This document shows, piece after piece, positions 45,909 to 54,328 of a DNA stretch of 64,000 nt (within the stretch, counting starts at the first letter, position 1; each line of letters opens with the position of its first letter). The DNA comes from Chitinophagales bacterium. GTDB taxonomy: Bacteria; Bacteroidota; Bacteroidia; Chitinophagales; LD1. The stretch spans positions 1-64,000 of the forward strand of contig JAEUVA010000037.1 in the NCBI GenBank assembly GCA_016787045.1, given 5' to 3'. The notes beneath the pieces are model-generated. The model made no database searches, had not been told where the DNA came from, and saw only the letters and a list, made by a program, of their open reading frames with translations. A program made the position numbers and the translations under genes.

Positions 45909-47540
45909 ATGGCCACCGGATTTTTTAAAGTACCCACCCCACACAACGAACCTGTAAAACAATACGCCCCCGGCAGTGCAGAGCGCAAAGCCCTGCAAGC
46001 TAAACTGGCCGATATGCGCAGCGAAGTACGCGACATACCTATGTTTATTGGCAGCGAAGAAATACGCACCGGCAAAAAACTTTCCCTACACCCGCCACAC
46101 GACCACCAACATTTGCTGGGGTACTATTACAAAAGCGAAAAACAACACGTAACCGATGCCATCAATGCGGCTTTGGCAGCTCGCGAAAAATGGACAAATC
46201 TGAATTGGGAGCACCGTGCCTCAATTTTTTTGAAAGTTGCAGAGCTTATAGCCGGTCCGTACCGTGCCGAACTGAATGCCGCCACTATGCTGGGGCAGAG
46301 CAAAAATGCTTTTCAGGCAGAAATAGATTCTGCTTGCGAAATCATAGACTTTCTGCGCTTTAATGTGCAATTTATGACCGAGATATACTCCATGCAGCCG
46401 CAAAGTAGTCCGGGTATATGGAACCGCAGCGAATGGCGACCCTTAGAAGGATTTATCTACGCGCTTACGCCATTTAACTTTACAGCTATAGCCGGCAACC
46501 TGCCCAGCAGTTGCGCGCTGATGGGTAATGTGGTAGTTTGGAAACCCTCCAACACCCAAGTGTACAGTGCGTATGTGCTGATGAAAATTTTCAAAGAAGC
46601 CGGAGTACCCGATGGGGTTATCAACCTTATTTACCCTTCCGGGCCAGATGCGGCTGAAGTTATTTTTCAGCACCCCGATTTTGCGGGGATTCACTTTACG
46701 GGCAGTACGGGCGTGTTTCAGGATATTTGGAAAAACATAGGCAACAACATACACCGCTATAAAACCTATCCAAGAATAGTGGGCGAAACAGGGGGCAAAG
46801 ATTTTATCCTTGCTCATCCATCAGCCAATGCAAAAGTGTTGGCCACAGCCATAAGCCGGGGCGCATTTGAATATCAAGGGCAAAAGTGTTCAGCAGCTTC
46901 CAGAGCGTATGTACCCTCTAATTTGTGGGAAGAGGTAAAGCAACTGGTAGTAGCAGATTTAAAAAGTATGAAAATGGGTCCCACCGAAGATTTTGGCAAC
47001 TTTATCAATGCCGTGATTGATGAAAAGAGTTTTGATAAACTGAGCGGTTTTATTGAGCAAGCCAAGAAAGATAACGATGCAACTGTGGTAGCCGGTGGCA
47101 ACTGCGATAAATCAAAGGGATATTTTATAGAACCAACTATTATACAAACTACCAACCCGCACTACACCACTATGTGCGAAGAACTGTTTGGCCCCGTACT
47201 CACTGTGTATGTATATGACGAAACCAAGTTTGAAGAAACTGTAAAACTGGTGGATTCTACTTCTATATATGCCCTTACCGGAGCCATTATTGGGCAAGAT
47301 AGATACGCTTTGGAGTATGCCACAAAAAACCTACAAAACGCTGCGGGCAACTTTTACATCAACGATAAGCCCACCGGAGCCGTTGTTGGGCAGCAACCTT
47401 TTGGCGGCAGCCGTGGCAGCGGCACTAACGATAAAGCCGGCAGTATGATAAACCTGCTGCGCTGGGTATCGCCACGTACTATCAAAGAAACCTTTACTCC
47501 GCCAACCGATTATCGCTATCCGTTTTTGGAGAAAGAATAA
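45909..47540 (+). CDS. pruA: L-glutamate gamma-semialdehyde (P5C) dehydrogenase
   Basis: Oxidises glutamate gamma-semialdehyde to glutamate with NAD in proline catabolism. The 543-residue length matches the monofunctional P5CDH (ALDH4 type). Visible are the N-terminal extension with PMFIGSEEIRTGKKLSLHPPHDH, the general base Glu in VGETGGKDF, the catalytic Cys327 in YQGQKCSAASRAYVP, FEYQGQKC context, and the C-terminal QQPFGGSRGSGTNDKAGS. Proline dehydrogenase (putA/proDH) is not adjacent. No promoter match was found in the 73-bp upstream gap. Confidence 0.95.
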   Translation: MATGFFKVPTPHNEPVKQYAPGSAERKALQAKLADMRSEVRDIPMFIGSEEIRTGKKLSLHPPHDHQHLLGYYYKSEKQHVTDAINAALAAREKWTNLNWEHRASIFLKVAELIAGPYRAELNAATMLGQSKNAFQAEIDSACEIIDFLRFNVQFMTEIYSMQPQSSPGIWNRSEWRPLEGFIYALTPFNFTAIAGNLPSSCALMGNVVVWKPSNTQVYSAYVLMKIFKEAGVPDGVINLIYPSGPDAAEVIFQHPDFAGIHFTGSTGVFQDIWKNIGNNIHRYKTYPRIVGETGGKDFILAHPSANAKVLATAISRGAFEYQGQKCSAASRAYVPSNLWEEVKQLVVADLKSMKMGPTEDFGNFINAVIDEKSFDKLSGFIEQAKKDNDATVVAGGNCDKSKGYFIEPTIIQTTNPHYTTMCEELFGPVLTVYVYDETKFEETVKLVDSTSIYALTGAIIGQDRYALEYATKNLQNAAGNFYINDKPTGAVVGQQPFGGSRGSGTNDKAGSMINLLRWVSPRTIKETFTPPTDYRYPFLEKE

Positions 47541-47632
47541 AAAGTCCGGTCGGTTTGAGCTATCCGCCAACATTACGCCCTAAAAAATGAGCAGATGTAA
47601 AATTCCTTTGGGCAACACACCTCAACTTAGGT

Positions 47633-47662
47633 TTTGAAAATACGGCTGCATGGTTATATTTG
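47633..47662 (+). promoter_or_regulatory. Promoter of the tRNA-Trp/secE/nusG/rplKAJ operon
   Basis: TTTG at 47633-47636, 18 nt, TATATTTG at 47655-47662. Same boxes and same spacing as the SRP RNA promoter. Transcription should begin near 47667. A small CCCTTTT/AAAAGGG hairpin (47666-47683) would then form the very 5' end of the transcript. Confidence 0.75.
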
Positions 47663-47715
47663 CGTCCCTTTTTGAAAAAAGGGGCTGTAAGTTCATTGTA
47701 TTCATAACGGTAAAA

Positions 47716-47786
47716 AGGGGCATAGTTCAAGGGTAGAATAGCGGTCTCCAAAACCGTTGATGTCAGTTCGAATCTGGCTGCCCCTG
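47716..47786 (+). tRNA. tRNA-Trp (anticodon CCA)
   Basis: 71-nt cloverleaf: acceptor AGGGGCA pairs with TGCCCCT, anticodon stem GCGGT/ACCGT holds loop CTCCAAA with anticodon CCA at 47748-47750, and the T arm is CAGTTCGAATCTG. CCA end not encoded. Its place directly before secE-nusG is conserved in many bacteria; the tuf gene often found upstream is absent here. Confidence 0.97.
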
Positions 47787-47799
47787 CATAGTAAAAAAC

Positions 47800-47997
47800 A
47801 TGGAAAAGATAAAACTCTATTTCGTAGAGGCATACGAAGAATTGACACAAAAAGTAACCTGGCCAACTTGGGCAGAGTTGCAAGACAGTTCGGTAATAGT
47901 GCTGGTTACAGCCATTATTATTTCCCTATTGGTAGTGGCTATGGATGCTACTTTTAAAGGCGGCCTTACCTTTATCTACGATAAAATTGTAAACTAA
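47800..47997 (+). CDS. secE: SecE, preprotein translocase subunit
   Basis: A 65-residue single-span SecE that clamps SecY in the translocon. The conserved amphipathic helix EAYEELTQKVTWPTWAELQDS (about 10-30) is followed by a membrane helix at about 31-53. The length is normal for the short SecE type. 13 bp after tRNA-Trp and 8 bp before nusG, so part of the tRNA-Trp/secE/nusG/ribosomal operon. Confidence 0.97.
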   Translation: MEKIKLYFVEAYEELTQKVTWPTWAELQDSSVIVLVTAIIISLLVVAMDATFKGGLTFIYDKIVN

Positions 47998-48005
47998 CAG
48001 AACCA

Positions 48006-48539
48006 ATGGCGGAAGATAAAAAGTGGCATGTAGTACGGGTAATTAGCGGGCAAGAGCGCAAAATACGCGATCATGTTCAGTTAGAAATAAACCGAAATAA
48101 ATGGGATAAACTGGTTACCAACATATTGTTGCCGACCGAGAAAGTTTACACCATCAAAAACGGTAAAAAAACGATAAAGGAAAAAACCCTTTTCCCCGGT
48201 TACTTGTACATGGAAGCCGATACTAAAAAAGTATCGCAGGAAATGTGGCAGCAAATTCGCCAAGTACATGGTGTACTGGGCTTTTTGGGTACTCTATCGC
48301 ACCAAGAAGCAATGAAACTCCTTGGCAAAGCCGATGAGATGCTGGATGCCGGTGAAACAATGGTGGAACCGTTTATTATCAACGAAGATGTGAAAATTGT
48401 AGATGGCGCCTTTAACGACTTTATAGGTACCATTGAAGAGATAAACAACGAGAAGAAAAAACTGAAAGTGGTAGTTAAAATATTTGGCCGCAAAACACCG
48501 GTAGAGGTTAGTTTTATGCAGGTAGAAAAAATAGCATAG
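48006..48539 (+). CDS. nusG: Transcription termination/antitermination factor NusG
   Basis: A 177-residue NusG that binds RNA polymerase and couples it to Rho or the ribosome. NGN domain with KKWHVVRVISGQERKIRDHV at the start and LFPGYLYMEAD, LGFLGT in place, then the C-terminal KOW domain (DGAFNDFIGTIEEINNEK ... EVSFMQVEKI). Position between secE and rplK is canonical. This is the housekeeping NusG, not a specialised UpxY/RfaH paralogue, judging from context. Confidence 0.97.
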   Translation: MAEDKKWHVVRVISGQERKIRDHVQLEINRNKWDKLVTNILLPTEKVYTIKNGKKTIKEKTLFPGYLYMEADTKKVSQEMWQQIRQVHGVLGFLGTLSHQEAMKLLGKADEMLDAGETMVEPFIINEDVKIVDGAFNDFIGTIEEINNEKKKLKVVVKIFGRKTPVEVSFMQVEKIA

Positions 48540-48594
48540 CATTTCAACAATAAGAATCAATAAAGTACAATAATCACTTAATAATCAATTAGAA

Positions 48595-49023
48595 ATGGCA
48601 AAGGAAATCGCAACATTCATCAAGCTGCAAGTTAAAGGCGGACAAGCAAACCCGGCTCCACCCATTGGTCCGGCACTCGGTTCTAAAGGGGTGAACATTA
48701 TGGAGTTTTGCAAGCGTTTCAACGCGCAAACGCAAGACCGCATTGGCAAGGTATTGCCCTGTGTAATTACCGTTTATACCGATAAAAGCTTTGACTTTAT
48801 CATCAAAACCCCACCGGTACATGCCTTGTTGATGGAATACACCAAAAAACAAAGTGGCTCTGCCGAACCTAACCGTAAAAAAGTAGGCACTGTAAGCAAA
48901 GATATCATTGAAAAAATTGCTACTGAAAAAATGCCTGACCTCAACTGCTTTACCATAGAGAGTGCTATGAGCATGGTGGCGGGTTCTGCGAAAAGTGCGG
49001 GCTTTAATGTAGAAGGATATTAA
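48595..49023 (+). CDS. rplK: Ribosomal protein L11
   Basis: 142-residue L11 of the 50S GTPase-associated centre. N-terminal domain with the proline-rich [20 protein letters not shown] block and [13 protein letters not shown], then the RNA-binding C-terminal domain ending [13 protein letters not shown]. Complete, usual length, in the canonical nusG-rplK-rplA order. Confidence 0.98.
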   Translation: MAKEIATFIKLQVKGGQANPAPPIGPALGSKGVNIMEFCKRFNAQTQDRIGKVLPCVITVYTDKSFDFIIKTPPVHALLMEYTKKQSGSAEPNRKKVGTVSKDIIEKIATEKMPDLNCFTIESAMSMVAGSAKSAGFNVEGY

Positions 49024-49089
49024 TTCAACTTTTTTTAATAAACCGAGGGAGGGGCACTTCACCCCGGCATACCTCAAAAATCAAACATT

Positions 49090-49791
49090 ATGAAGTTATC
49101 TAAAAAAAGAAAAGCTGTAGAGGGCAAAGTGGACAGCAACAAATTGTACTCCCTCACCGATGCATCCAAACTCGTTAAGGATGTAACTACCTGTAAGTTT
49201 AACGCCTCTGTGGATTTGCACATCCGCTTGGGAGTTGACCCTAAGAAAGCCGACCAGGCCGTGCGCGGTACAGCCGCCCTGCCACACGGTACCGGCAAAA
49301 CCAAAAAAGTATTGGTGCTTACTTCTCCTGACAAAGAAGAGGAAGCAAAAAAATCGGGAGCCGATTTTGTGGGCTTGGATGAGTTTTTGGTAAAAATCGA
49401 AAAAGAAAACTGGATGGATTTTGATGTGGTAATTGCCACACCAAACGTAATGGCTAAATTGGGTAAAATTGCCCGTATCCTAGGCCCTCGTAACTTAATG
49501 CCCAACCCTAAATCAGGTACCGTAACTACCGAAATAGGCAAGGCCGTTGAGGAAGTAAAGAAAGGTAAAATTGCGTTTAAGGTAGATAAGTTTGGTATCG
49601 TACACACATCTATTGGCCGTGTGTCGTTTACACCACAACAAATCAATGAGAATGCGGCTACCTTGTTACAGACCCTAGCCAAGTTAAAACCGGCTACTGC
49701 CAAGGGAGTTTATTTCCAAAGCATCAGCATGGCCAGCACTATGAGCAAGGGCATTAATGTGGACTCTAAATCAGTAGGGGGCTTGAACTAA
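49090..49791 (+). CDS. rplA: Ribosomal protein L1
   Basis: 233-residue L1 of the 50S stalk; in many bacteria it also represses its own operon by binding the L11-L1 mRNA leader. Typical blocks: [80 protein letters not shown] possible L1-binding leader was not identified with confidence. Confidence 0.98.
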   Translation: MKLSKKRKAVEGKVDSNKLYSLTDASKLVKDVTTCKFNASVDLHIRLGVDPKKADQAVRGTAALPHGTGKTKKVLVLTSPDKEEEAKKSGADFVGLDEFLVKIEKENWMDFDVVIATPNVMAKLGKIARILGPRNLMPNPKSGTVTTEIGKAVEEVKKGKIAFKVDKFGIVHTSIGRVSFTPQQINENAATLLQTLAKLKPATAKGVYFQSISMASTMSKGINVDSKSVGGLN

Positions 49792-49833
49792 GCGTAAGAA
49801 ACCAATTTTATCAATTCAGAAAAAAGACGACAA

Positions 49834-50355
49834 ATGGATAAGAATCAAAAAAACCAAGAGATTGCCGAACTGAAAGAGAAGTTCAGCAATACCCAATATT
49901 TTTATTTAACCGACTCTTCTACCCTATCGGTAGAAAAAATCAATAAGTTTCGCAGATTATGCTTCAACTCAGGCATTGAATACCGTATTTCAAAAAATAC
50001 GCTGATTCAAAAAGCATTGGAGCAAGTAGGTGGCACTTATGATGAGGTTTACCCGCTATTGAAAGGTTCTACCGGTGTAATGTTCAGCACCGATGGCGCT
50101 ACTCCAGCTAAGCTTTTAAAAGAGTTTCGCGAAGGTAACGACCGACCACTGCTAAAAGGTGCATACATAGACAGCGATGTGTTTGTAGGCGACAACCAGA
50201 TAGCGGTGTTGGCTAAACTGAAAAACAAAAAAGAATTGCTTGGCGATATACTGGGCTTGTTGCAGTCACCTGCACGCAACGTAGTAAGCGCATTGCAAGG
50301 TTCATCTGCTCAAAAAATTGCCGGTTTAGTAAAGGCACTGGAAGAGAGAGGATAA
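49834..50355 (+). CDS. rplJ: Ribosomal protein L10
   Basis: 173-residue L10, base of the L7/L12 stalk. N-terminal rRNA-binding domain (QEIAELKEKFSNTQYFYLTD, YRISKNTLIQKALEQ, LLKGSTGVMFS) and the C-terminal helix that holds L7/L12 dimers (SPARNVVSALQGSSAQKIAGLVKALEERG). The gene is unexpectedly the last one of its operon: a strong terminator lies 21 bp after the stop, and rplL, rpoB and rpoC do not follow. The spacer before it is only 42 bp. Confidence 0.97.
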   Translation: MDKNQKNQEIAELKEKFSNTQYFYLTDSSTLSVEKINKFRRLCFNSGIEYRISKNTLIQKALEQVGGTYDEVYPLLKGSTGVMFSTDGATPAKLLKEFREGNDRPLLKGAYIDSDVFVGDNQIAVLAKLKNKKELLGDILGLLQSPARNVVSALQGSSAQKIAGLVKALEERG

Positions 50356-50376
50356 TTAAACTACCAAACACTAGAT

Positions 50377-50409
50377 AAAAAGCCACTGCAAAATGCAGTG
50401 GCTTTTTTA
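50377..50409 (+). terminator. Strong rho-independent terminator after rplJ
   Basis: Perfect 14-bp stem AAAAAGCCACTGCA / TGCAGTGGCTTTTT with an AAA loop and a T run. Effective in both directions. It ends the secE-nusG-rplKAJ operon. Confidence 0.96.
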
Positions 50410-50494
50410 TTGTATGTTATTGGATATGCAATAGCGTTTATAAACCAAATCAGACTTTAGTATCTGTAAATAACTTAACTCTACAACTCAAATT

Positions 50495-51232
50495 TTAATT
50501 GCCCTCTGCAGTAGCTTTTTTATTGCGTTGCTTTTCCTTTTTCTCCCAATCCAAATGTTCTTGCAAATTTTGAGGGGCTTGCCTTCCTGCATACTTGGGG
50601 TTTTTGCTCCATTCGTACACACGTACTCCATCTATGTACTTAGATACAAAGGCATCTTTCACGCCCATTTTCCGCACATCTTCTACAAACTGCTTGGCTA
50701 TATCTTCATCCGGAAAATAACTGATGATATAGCGGTTCATCCCATCCACGGTTTCATAACCCACAAAGCGCGGTTGCTCAAAATACTTGTTGATGTTAAA
50801 CTCTTTATACAAACCAATTTGTACTTTGTAAACGGTACCTTTTTCGGGTGTTTTGCTCATGTCTTCCGTAAACTTTTTAGCTACGGTTTCGTTGCCATTT
50901 TCAGGGGCTATATAACCACCTTTGAGCATTATGTTTTCTTGCTGCACTTTTTTCAATTCGGTATCAAAGGCCGCAATTTTACTTTCTAACTCCGCTTGCT
51001 TGGTTTCACTGTAGGCAAGGTCATCTTTAAGCCGCTTAATTTCTACTTCGTTGCTGTCTATAGTGGTGCGGATGTTGAGCATTTTGGCGCGGTAACCTTC
51101 TAGGTCGCTCATGTATTCTTTTAACTCTTGTTTTAATCGTTGTTTTTCTTCACGGGTCAGTTCTCCGCTTTGGGCATAGGCAGAGGCAACTAGCAACGCA
51201 GCGGCTGCAAATGCTAAATAAAATTTCTTCAT
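50495..51232 (-). CDS. Secreted coiled-coil protein with SPOR-like C-terminal domain
   Basis: Start at ATG 51232 gives 245 residues with a signal peptide (MKKFYLAFAAAALLVASAYAQ). A coiled coil at about residues 23-103 follows (LTREEKQRLKQELKEYMSD ... AFDTELKKVQQEN), then a domain with GTVYKVQIGLYKEF, GYETVDGMNRYIISYF and VRKMGVKDAFVSKYIDGVRV, the pattern of SPOR-type peptidoglycan-binding domains. Basic tail. The longer frame up to 51346 is rejected, since a full promoter (51260-51289) lies inside it. Probably a periplasmic envelope protein; precise role unknown. Confidence 0.85.
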   Translation of the reverse strand: MKKFYLAFAAAALLVASAYAQSGELTREEKQRLKQELKEYMSDLEGYRAKMLNIRTTIDSNEVEIKRLKDDLAYSETKQAELESKIAAFDTELKKVQQENIMLKGGYIAPENGNETVAKKFTEDMSKTPEKGTVYKVQIGLYKEFNINKYFEQPRFVGYETVDGMNRYIISYFPDEDIAKQFVEDVRKMGVKDAFVSKYIDGVRVYEWSKNPKYAGRQAPQNLQEHLDWEKKEKQRNKKATAEGN

Positions 51233-51259
51233 GTGTAAATCAGATTGTTGTGTGTGCAA

Positions 51260-51289
51260 CAAACGTAACTGAAAACCGCTGACTGTCAA
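51260..51289 (-). promoter_or_regulatory. Promoter of the SPOR-like coiled-coil protein gene
   Basis: On the minus strand TTG (51289-51287), 19 nt, TACGTTTG (51267-51260), a full consensus match 28 bp upstream of the ATG at 51232. It settles the choice of that start. Confidence 0.7.
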
Positions 51290-51327
51290 CCCGTTTGGGG
51301 GAATAATCAACCAATTGTGGAAATGTT

Positions 51328-52377
51328 TTAGATGATGAGCATACAATCGCCATAACTCAGGAACTTGTATTTTTCCTTAGCTGCAGCTTCATACGCTTTC
51401 ATTATCAAGTCGTACCCACCAAAGGCGCAAGCCATAATCAGCAAACTAGATTTTGGCTGGTGAAAGTTAGTAAGCATAGCATTAGCAATGCTAAAGTCGT
51501 GTGGAGGGTGTATGAAAAGGTTTGTCCAACCGTTGTATGCTTTTAGGTAATGCTCTGCACTCACTGCAGACTCTATACCACGCATGGTGGTAGTACCTAC
51601 CGCACAAATACGCTTACCGGCATCTTTTGCAGTGTTCACAATCTTAGCCGTGCGCTCAGGTATCATGGCTTCTTCGGCATCCATTTTATGTTTAGATAGG
51701 TCTTCCACATCAATAGTACGAAAGGTTCCCAAACCGGTATGAAGAGTCATTTCTGCCAATTCTACGCCCTTAATCTCTAACCGTTTGAGCAACTCGCGGC
51801 TAAAGTGCATACCGGCTGTAGGAGCGGCAACTGCGCCTTCTACTCGGGCAAATACGGTTTGATAGCGCTCTGCATCCGATGGTTCTACCGGGCGTTTGAT
51901 GTACTTAGGAAGCGGTGTTTCGCCTAAGCCGTAAAGTATTTTTTTGAATTTATCGTGGTCGCCATCAAACAAAAAGCGGATGGTGCGGCCACGCGATGTA
52001 GTATTATCTACTACCTCAGCAATCAAATCATCGTTTTGTCCAAAATATAGTTTATTGCCCACCCGAATCTTACGTGCAGGATCTACCAGCACATCCCACA
52101 ATAGCGATTTGGCATTTAGCTCGCGCAGCAAGAAAACTTCAATCTTAGCGCCTGTTTTTTCTTTGGTGCCATAGAGGCGGGCAGGAAATACTTTTGTGTT
52201 ATTCAAAATCATTACATCGCCATCGCCAAAGTATTTGAGGATGTCGTGAAATTTTTTGTGCTCTATTTTTTTGGTCTTGCGGTCTATGACCATCAGTTTG
52301 GCGTCATCGCGGTTTTTAGCCGGGTACTGAGCAATAGATTCCTTGGGGATGTTTACTTCAAAACTGGATAGTTTCAT
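51328..52377 (-). CDS. queA: QueA, tRNA preQ1(34) S-adenosylmethionine ribosyltransferase-isomerase
   Basis: Transfers and rearranges the ribosyl part of S-adenosylmethionine onto preQ1 in tRNA, the penultimate step of queuosine synthesis. The 349-residue protein shows [25 protein letters not shown] at the N-terminus, [32 protein letters not shown], and the conserved [19 protein letters not shown] and [13 protein letters not shown] blocks, with [16 protein letters not shown] [11 protein letters not shown] near the end and [18 protein letters not shown]. Slightly longer than E. coli QueA (356, comparable). No other queuosine gene is nearby. Own promoter at 52448-52477. Confidence 0.96.
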   Translation of the reverse strand: MKLSSFEVNIPKESIAQYPAKNRDDAKLMVIDRKTKKIEHKKFHDILKYFGDGDVMILNNTKVFPARLYGTKEKTGAKIEVFLLRELNAKSLLWDVLVDPARKIRVGNKLYFGQNDDLIAEVVDNTTSRGRTIRFLFDGDHDKFKKILYGLGETPLPKYIKRPVEPSDAERYQTVFARVEGAVAAPTAGMHFSRELLKRLEIKGVELAEMTLHTGLGTFRTIDVEDLSKHKMDAEEAMIPERTAKIVNTAKDAGKRICAVGTTTMRGIESAVSAEHYLKAYNGWTNLFIHPPHDFSIANAMLTNFHQPKSSLLIMACAFGGYDLIMKAYEAAAKEKYKFLSYGDCMLII

Positions 52378-52447
52378 GTTGTGTGGAGTTGAATTTTACG
52401 GAATTCAAAGGGCTGTAACGTTAAAGCCCCTAAATTTTTTGAGGGCG

Positions 52448-52477
52448 CAAATGTAAACTTAGTATTTGAAGTTGCAA
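52448..52477 (-). promoter_or_regulatory. Promoter of queA
   Basis: Minus strand TTG (52477-52475), 19 nt, TACATTTG (52455-52448). Full consensus match. The leader to the ATG at 52377 would be about 65 nt; no preQ1 riboswitch was recognised in it. Confidence 0.65.
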
Positions 52478-52492
52478 GATTGTAGCGTAATG

Positions 52493-52523
52493 TTTGTTAA
52501 TGAACTAACTGCAAATAAATTTG
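52493..52523 (+). promoter_or_regulatory. Promoter of the CBS-domain gene
   Basis: TTTG (52493-52496), 19 nt, TAAATTTG (52516-52523): full consensus. It lies downstream of the alternative TTG start at 52466 and so supports the ATG at 52544. Divergent from the queA promoter, with 15 bp between the outer boxes. Confidence 0.7.
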
Positions 52524-52543
52524 TCTATCAAAACAAAACAACT

Positions 52544-52993
52544 ATGCCCTCACAAGAGTACGAAAGCGTTTCCCTAAATACCCCGGTAGCTAAAGTAATG
52601 AGTGTACAACCCGTGGTCGGAAACCAGTTTCATAACCTATCGCAGGTGATGAAACTTTTTGCTGAATACCCCTTACACCATTTACCTATTGTAGATGGAC
52701 AGGGTAAACTGATAGGTATTGTTAGCTCTAACGATTTACCCAAAACATTTTTGCGCCTGTGCGATACCCCCAACAAACCGGCTATGACCATAGATGATTT
52801 GGATCGTGCAGTAAATATTGTGGATATTATGACCAAAGACCCTATCACCATAGCTGCCGATAACAGCATTGGCGATGCAGCAAAACTTTTTGCTCAAAAT
52901 AAATTTGCCTCATTACCAGTAGTAGAAAACGGAAAATTGGTAGGCATTTTATCTATCAAAGATGTGGTTGCCAACTTGGTTGACCAACTGTAG
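52544..52993 (+). CDS. CBS-domain pair protein (149 aa)
   Basis: A stand-alone cytoplasmic tandem CBS protein; such Bateman modules sense adenine nucleotides or similar ligands. First CBS at about residues 18-70 (VMSVQPVVGNQFHNLSQ ... HHLPIVDGQGKLIGIVSSNDL), second at about 95-145 (IMTKDPITIAADNSIGDAA ... ASLPVVENGKLVGILSIKDVV). No catalytic domain is attached. Start at ATG 52544 fits both the promoter and an A-rich leader. Partner and ligand unknown. Its stop is 7 bp from that of the convergent permease gene. Confidence 0.93.
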   Translation: MPSQEYESVSLNTPVAKVMSVQPVVGNQFHNLSQVMKLFAEYPLHHLPIVDGQGKLIGIVSSNDLPKTFLRLCDTPNKPAMTIDDLDRAVNIVDIMTKDPITIAADNSIGDAAKLFAQNKFASLPVVENGKLVGILSIKDVVANLVDQL

Positions 52994-53000
52994 TTTTTAC

Positions 53001-54305
53001 TCAATCAAAGCGTATGGCCTTAACCGGTGAAATGCGCGAAATAAGCGCGGTGGGCAGCAGCAATAGCAGCAGCGTAACGACTATGGTGGCTATGTTGAGA
53101 TACAAAATCCAGCTCCAACTTATCTCTACCGGTGCGTAGCTCAGGTAGTACGACTCTTGCGGTAATTTGAGCGGATGAAAATGTTTTTGCACCAAACACA
53201 AGCCAATGCCCACCGCATTGCCCAGCAACAGACCGGCTCCAATAATTACGGCACTGTAGTACAAAAACACTTTGCGGATAGAAAAATCGGCACTGCCCAA
53301 AGCTTTAAGAATGCCTATCATATTGGTACGCTCTAATATGAGAATAAGCAAAGCTGTAATCATATTAATGGCGGCTACTATAATCATGAGGAGCAAAATG
53401 ATGAACTCATTCATGCTCTGTAGTTCTAACCAATCAAAAATACCGGGCACTTTACTTTTTATAGTTTGCAATTCCAGCGATGGATTGCTGAGCCGTGCAT
53501 CAATTTTATTTCTAATATCATCCATAGGGTCGCGGTAAAGTTCATCTACTGCATCTTCATCTAAGAATGGACGGGCTATAATGAGGAAATACGATTTCCA
53601 TCTGGACTTAAACAGGTTTTCATCGTTCAGAAAAATTTCAAACTCGCCTACTGTATCTGCGCCCCAACCGTTCAAATCTTGAATAATTTTTAGGTTAACA
53701 AACGCATAGTACTTATCAAAATCATCTAAGCCGGTTTCGTAAATGGCCTTTATCTTAAATGGCCTGTTGCGGATACTTTTGTCAATAAAACTAACTATCA
53801 CTTTATCACCGGTATCTAAATGCAAACGCTTTGCGGTGCTGTTAGAAATAATGATATCGCGCTCCGATTTTTCGGTGCTTACATCTATTGCTTTCCCTCT
53901 TAATATATATGGCGAAAAATTACTCCAGTCAAAATCTTTGGACACTCCTTTAAGCACTATGCCTTCAAAATCGTTATCGGTCTTTAGCAAGCCGCCTTTT
54001 TGAGCGGTGGGCTGTATGTGTCGGGCTTCGGGTATCAGTTTTTTATTGTCGTAAAAATCTTGGTGAATAGAGATGGGAACTTCTTGCAGCGAGTTGGTTA
54101 AGCTAAATTTGCGGATGTACAGGTGCGACCAGGAACTCAACACTTTTTTGCGTACCTCTTTTTGAAACCCATTAACCATGCTGGTAGCCAAAATCATGGT
54201 GCATAAACTAAGCGCCACAGCGGCAATGGCAATACGAATAATAAATGCCGAAAAACTTTGGCGGGTGAACGCAATTTTTCGGACAATAAACAATTCGGTA
54301 TTCAA
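53001..54305 (-). CDS. ABC transporter permease, LolC/LolE-like
   Basis: A 434-residue membrane protein of the FtsX/LolCE type: helix near the N-terminus (about 19-42), large periplasmic domain (GSLK-type LKGVSKDFDWSNF, DIIISNSTAKRLHLDTGDKVIVSF), then three helices (about 300-325, 345-368, 398-425) with LERTNMIGILKALGSADFSIRKVFL between them. N-terminus (ELFIVRKIAFTRQSFSAFIIRIAI) is like LolC/LolE, which extract outer-membrane lipoproteins from the inner membrane with LolD. No ATPase gene is adjacent. The start codon appears to be TTG at 54305; no ATG exists nearby in frame. It begins 23 bp after the cysteine desulfurase gene. Confidence 0.88.
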   Translation of the reverse strand: MNTELFIVRKIAFTRQSFSAFIIRIAIAAVALSLCTMILATSMVNGFQKEVRKKVLSSWSHLYIRKFSLTNSLQEVPISIHQDFYDNKKLIPEARHIQPTAQKGGLLKTDNDFEGIVLKGVSKDFDWSNFSPYILRGKAIDVSTEKSERDIIISNSTAKRLHLDTGDKVIVSFIDKSIRNRPFKIKAIYETGLDDFDKYYAFVNLKIIQDLNGWGADTVGEFEIFLNDENLFKSRWKSYFLIIARPFLDEDAVDELYRDPMDDIRNKIDARLSNPSLELQTIKSKVPGIFDWLELQSMNEFIILLLMIIVAAINMITALLILILERTNMIGILKALGSADFSIRKVFLYYSAVIIGAGLLLGNAVGIGLCLVQKHFHPLKLPQESYYLSYAPVEISWSWILYLNIATIVVTLLLLLLPTALISRISPVKAIRFD

Positions 54306-54328
54306 CGGTATTTTTTTTAGTGGTGGAT

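Noticed and set aside
47666..47683. CCCTTTT/AAAAGGG hairpin before tRNA-Trp as a terminator or attenuator
   Set aside because: It sits at the predicted transcription start, has a weak A-T stem and no T run after it.
51328..52447. preQ1 riboswitch controlling queA
   Set aside because: The short leader (about 65 nt) shows no preQ1 aptamer hairpin or A-rich tail I could recognise.
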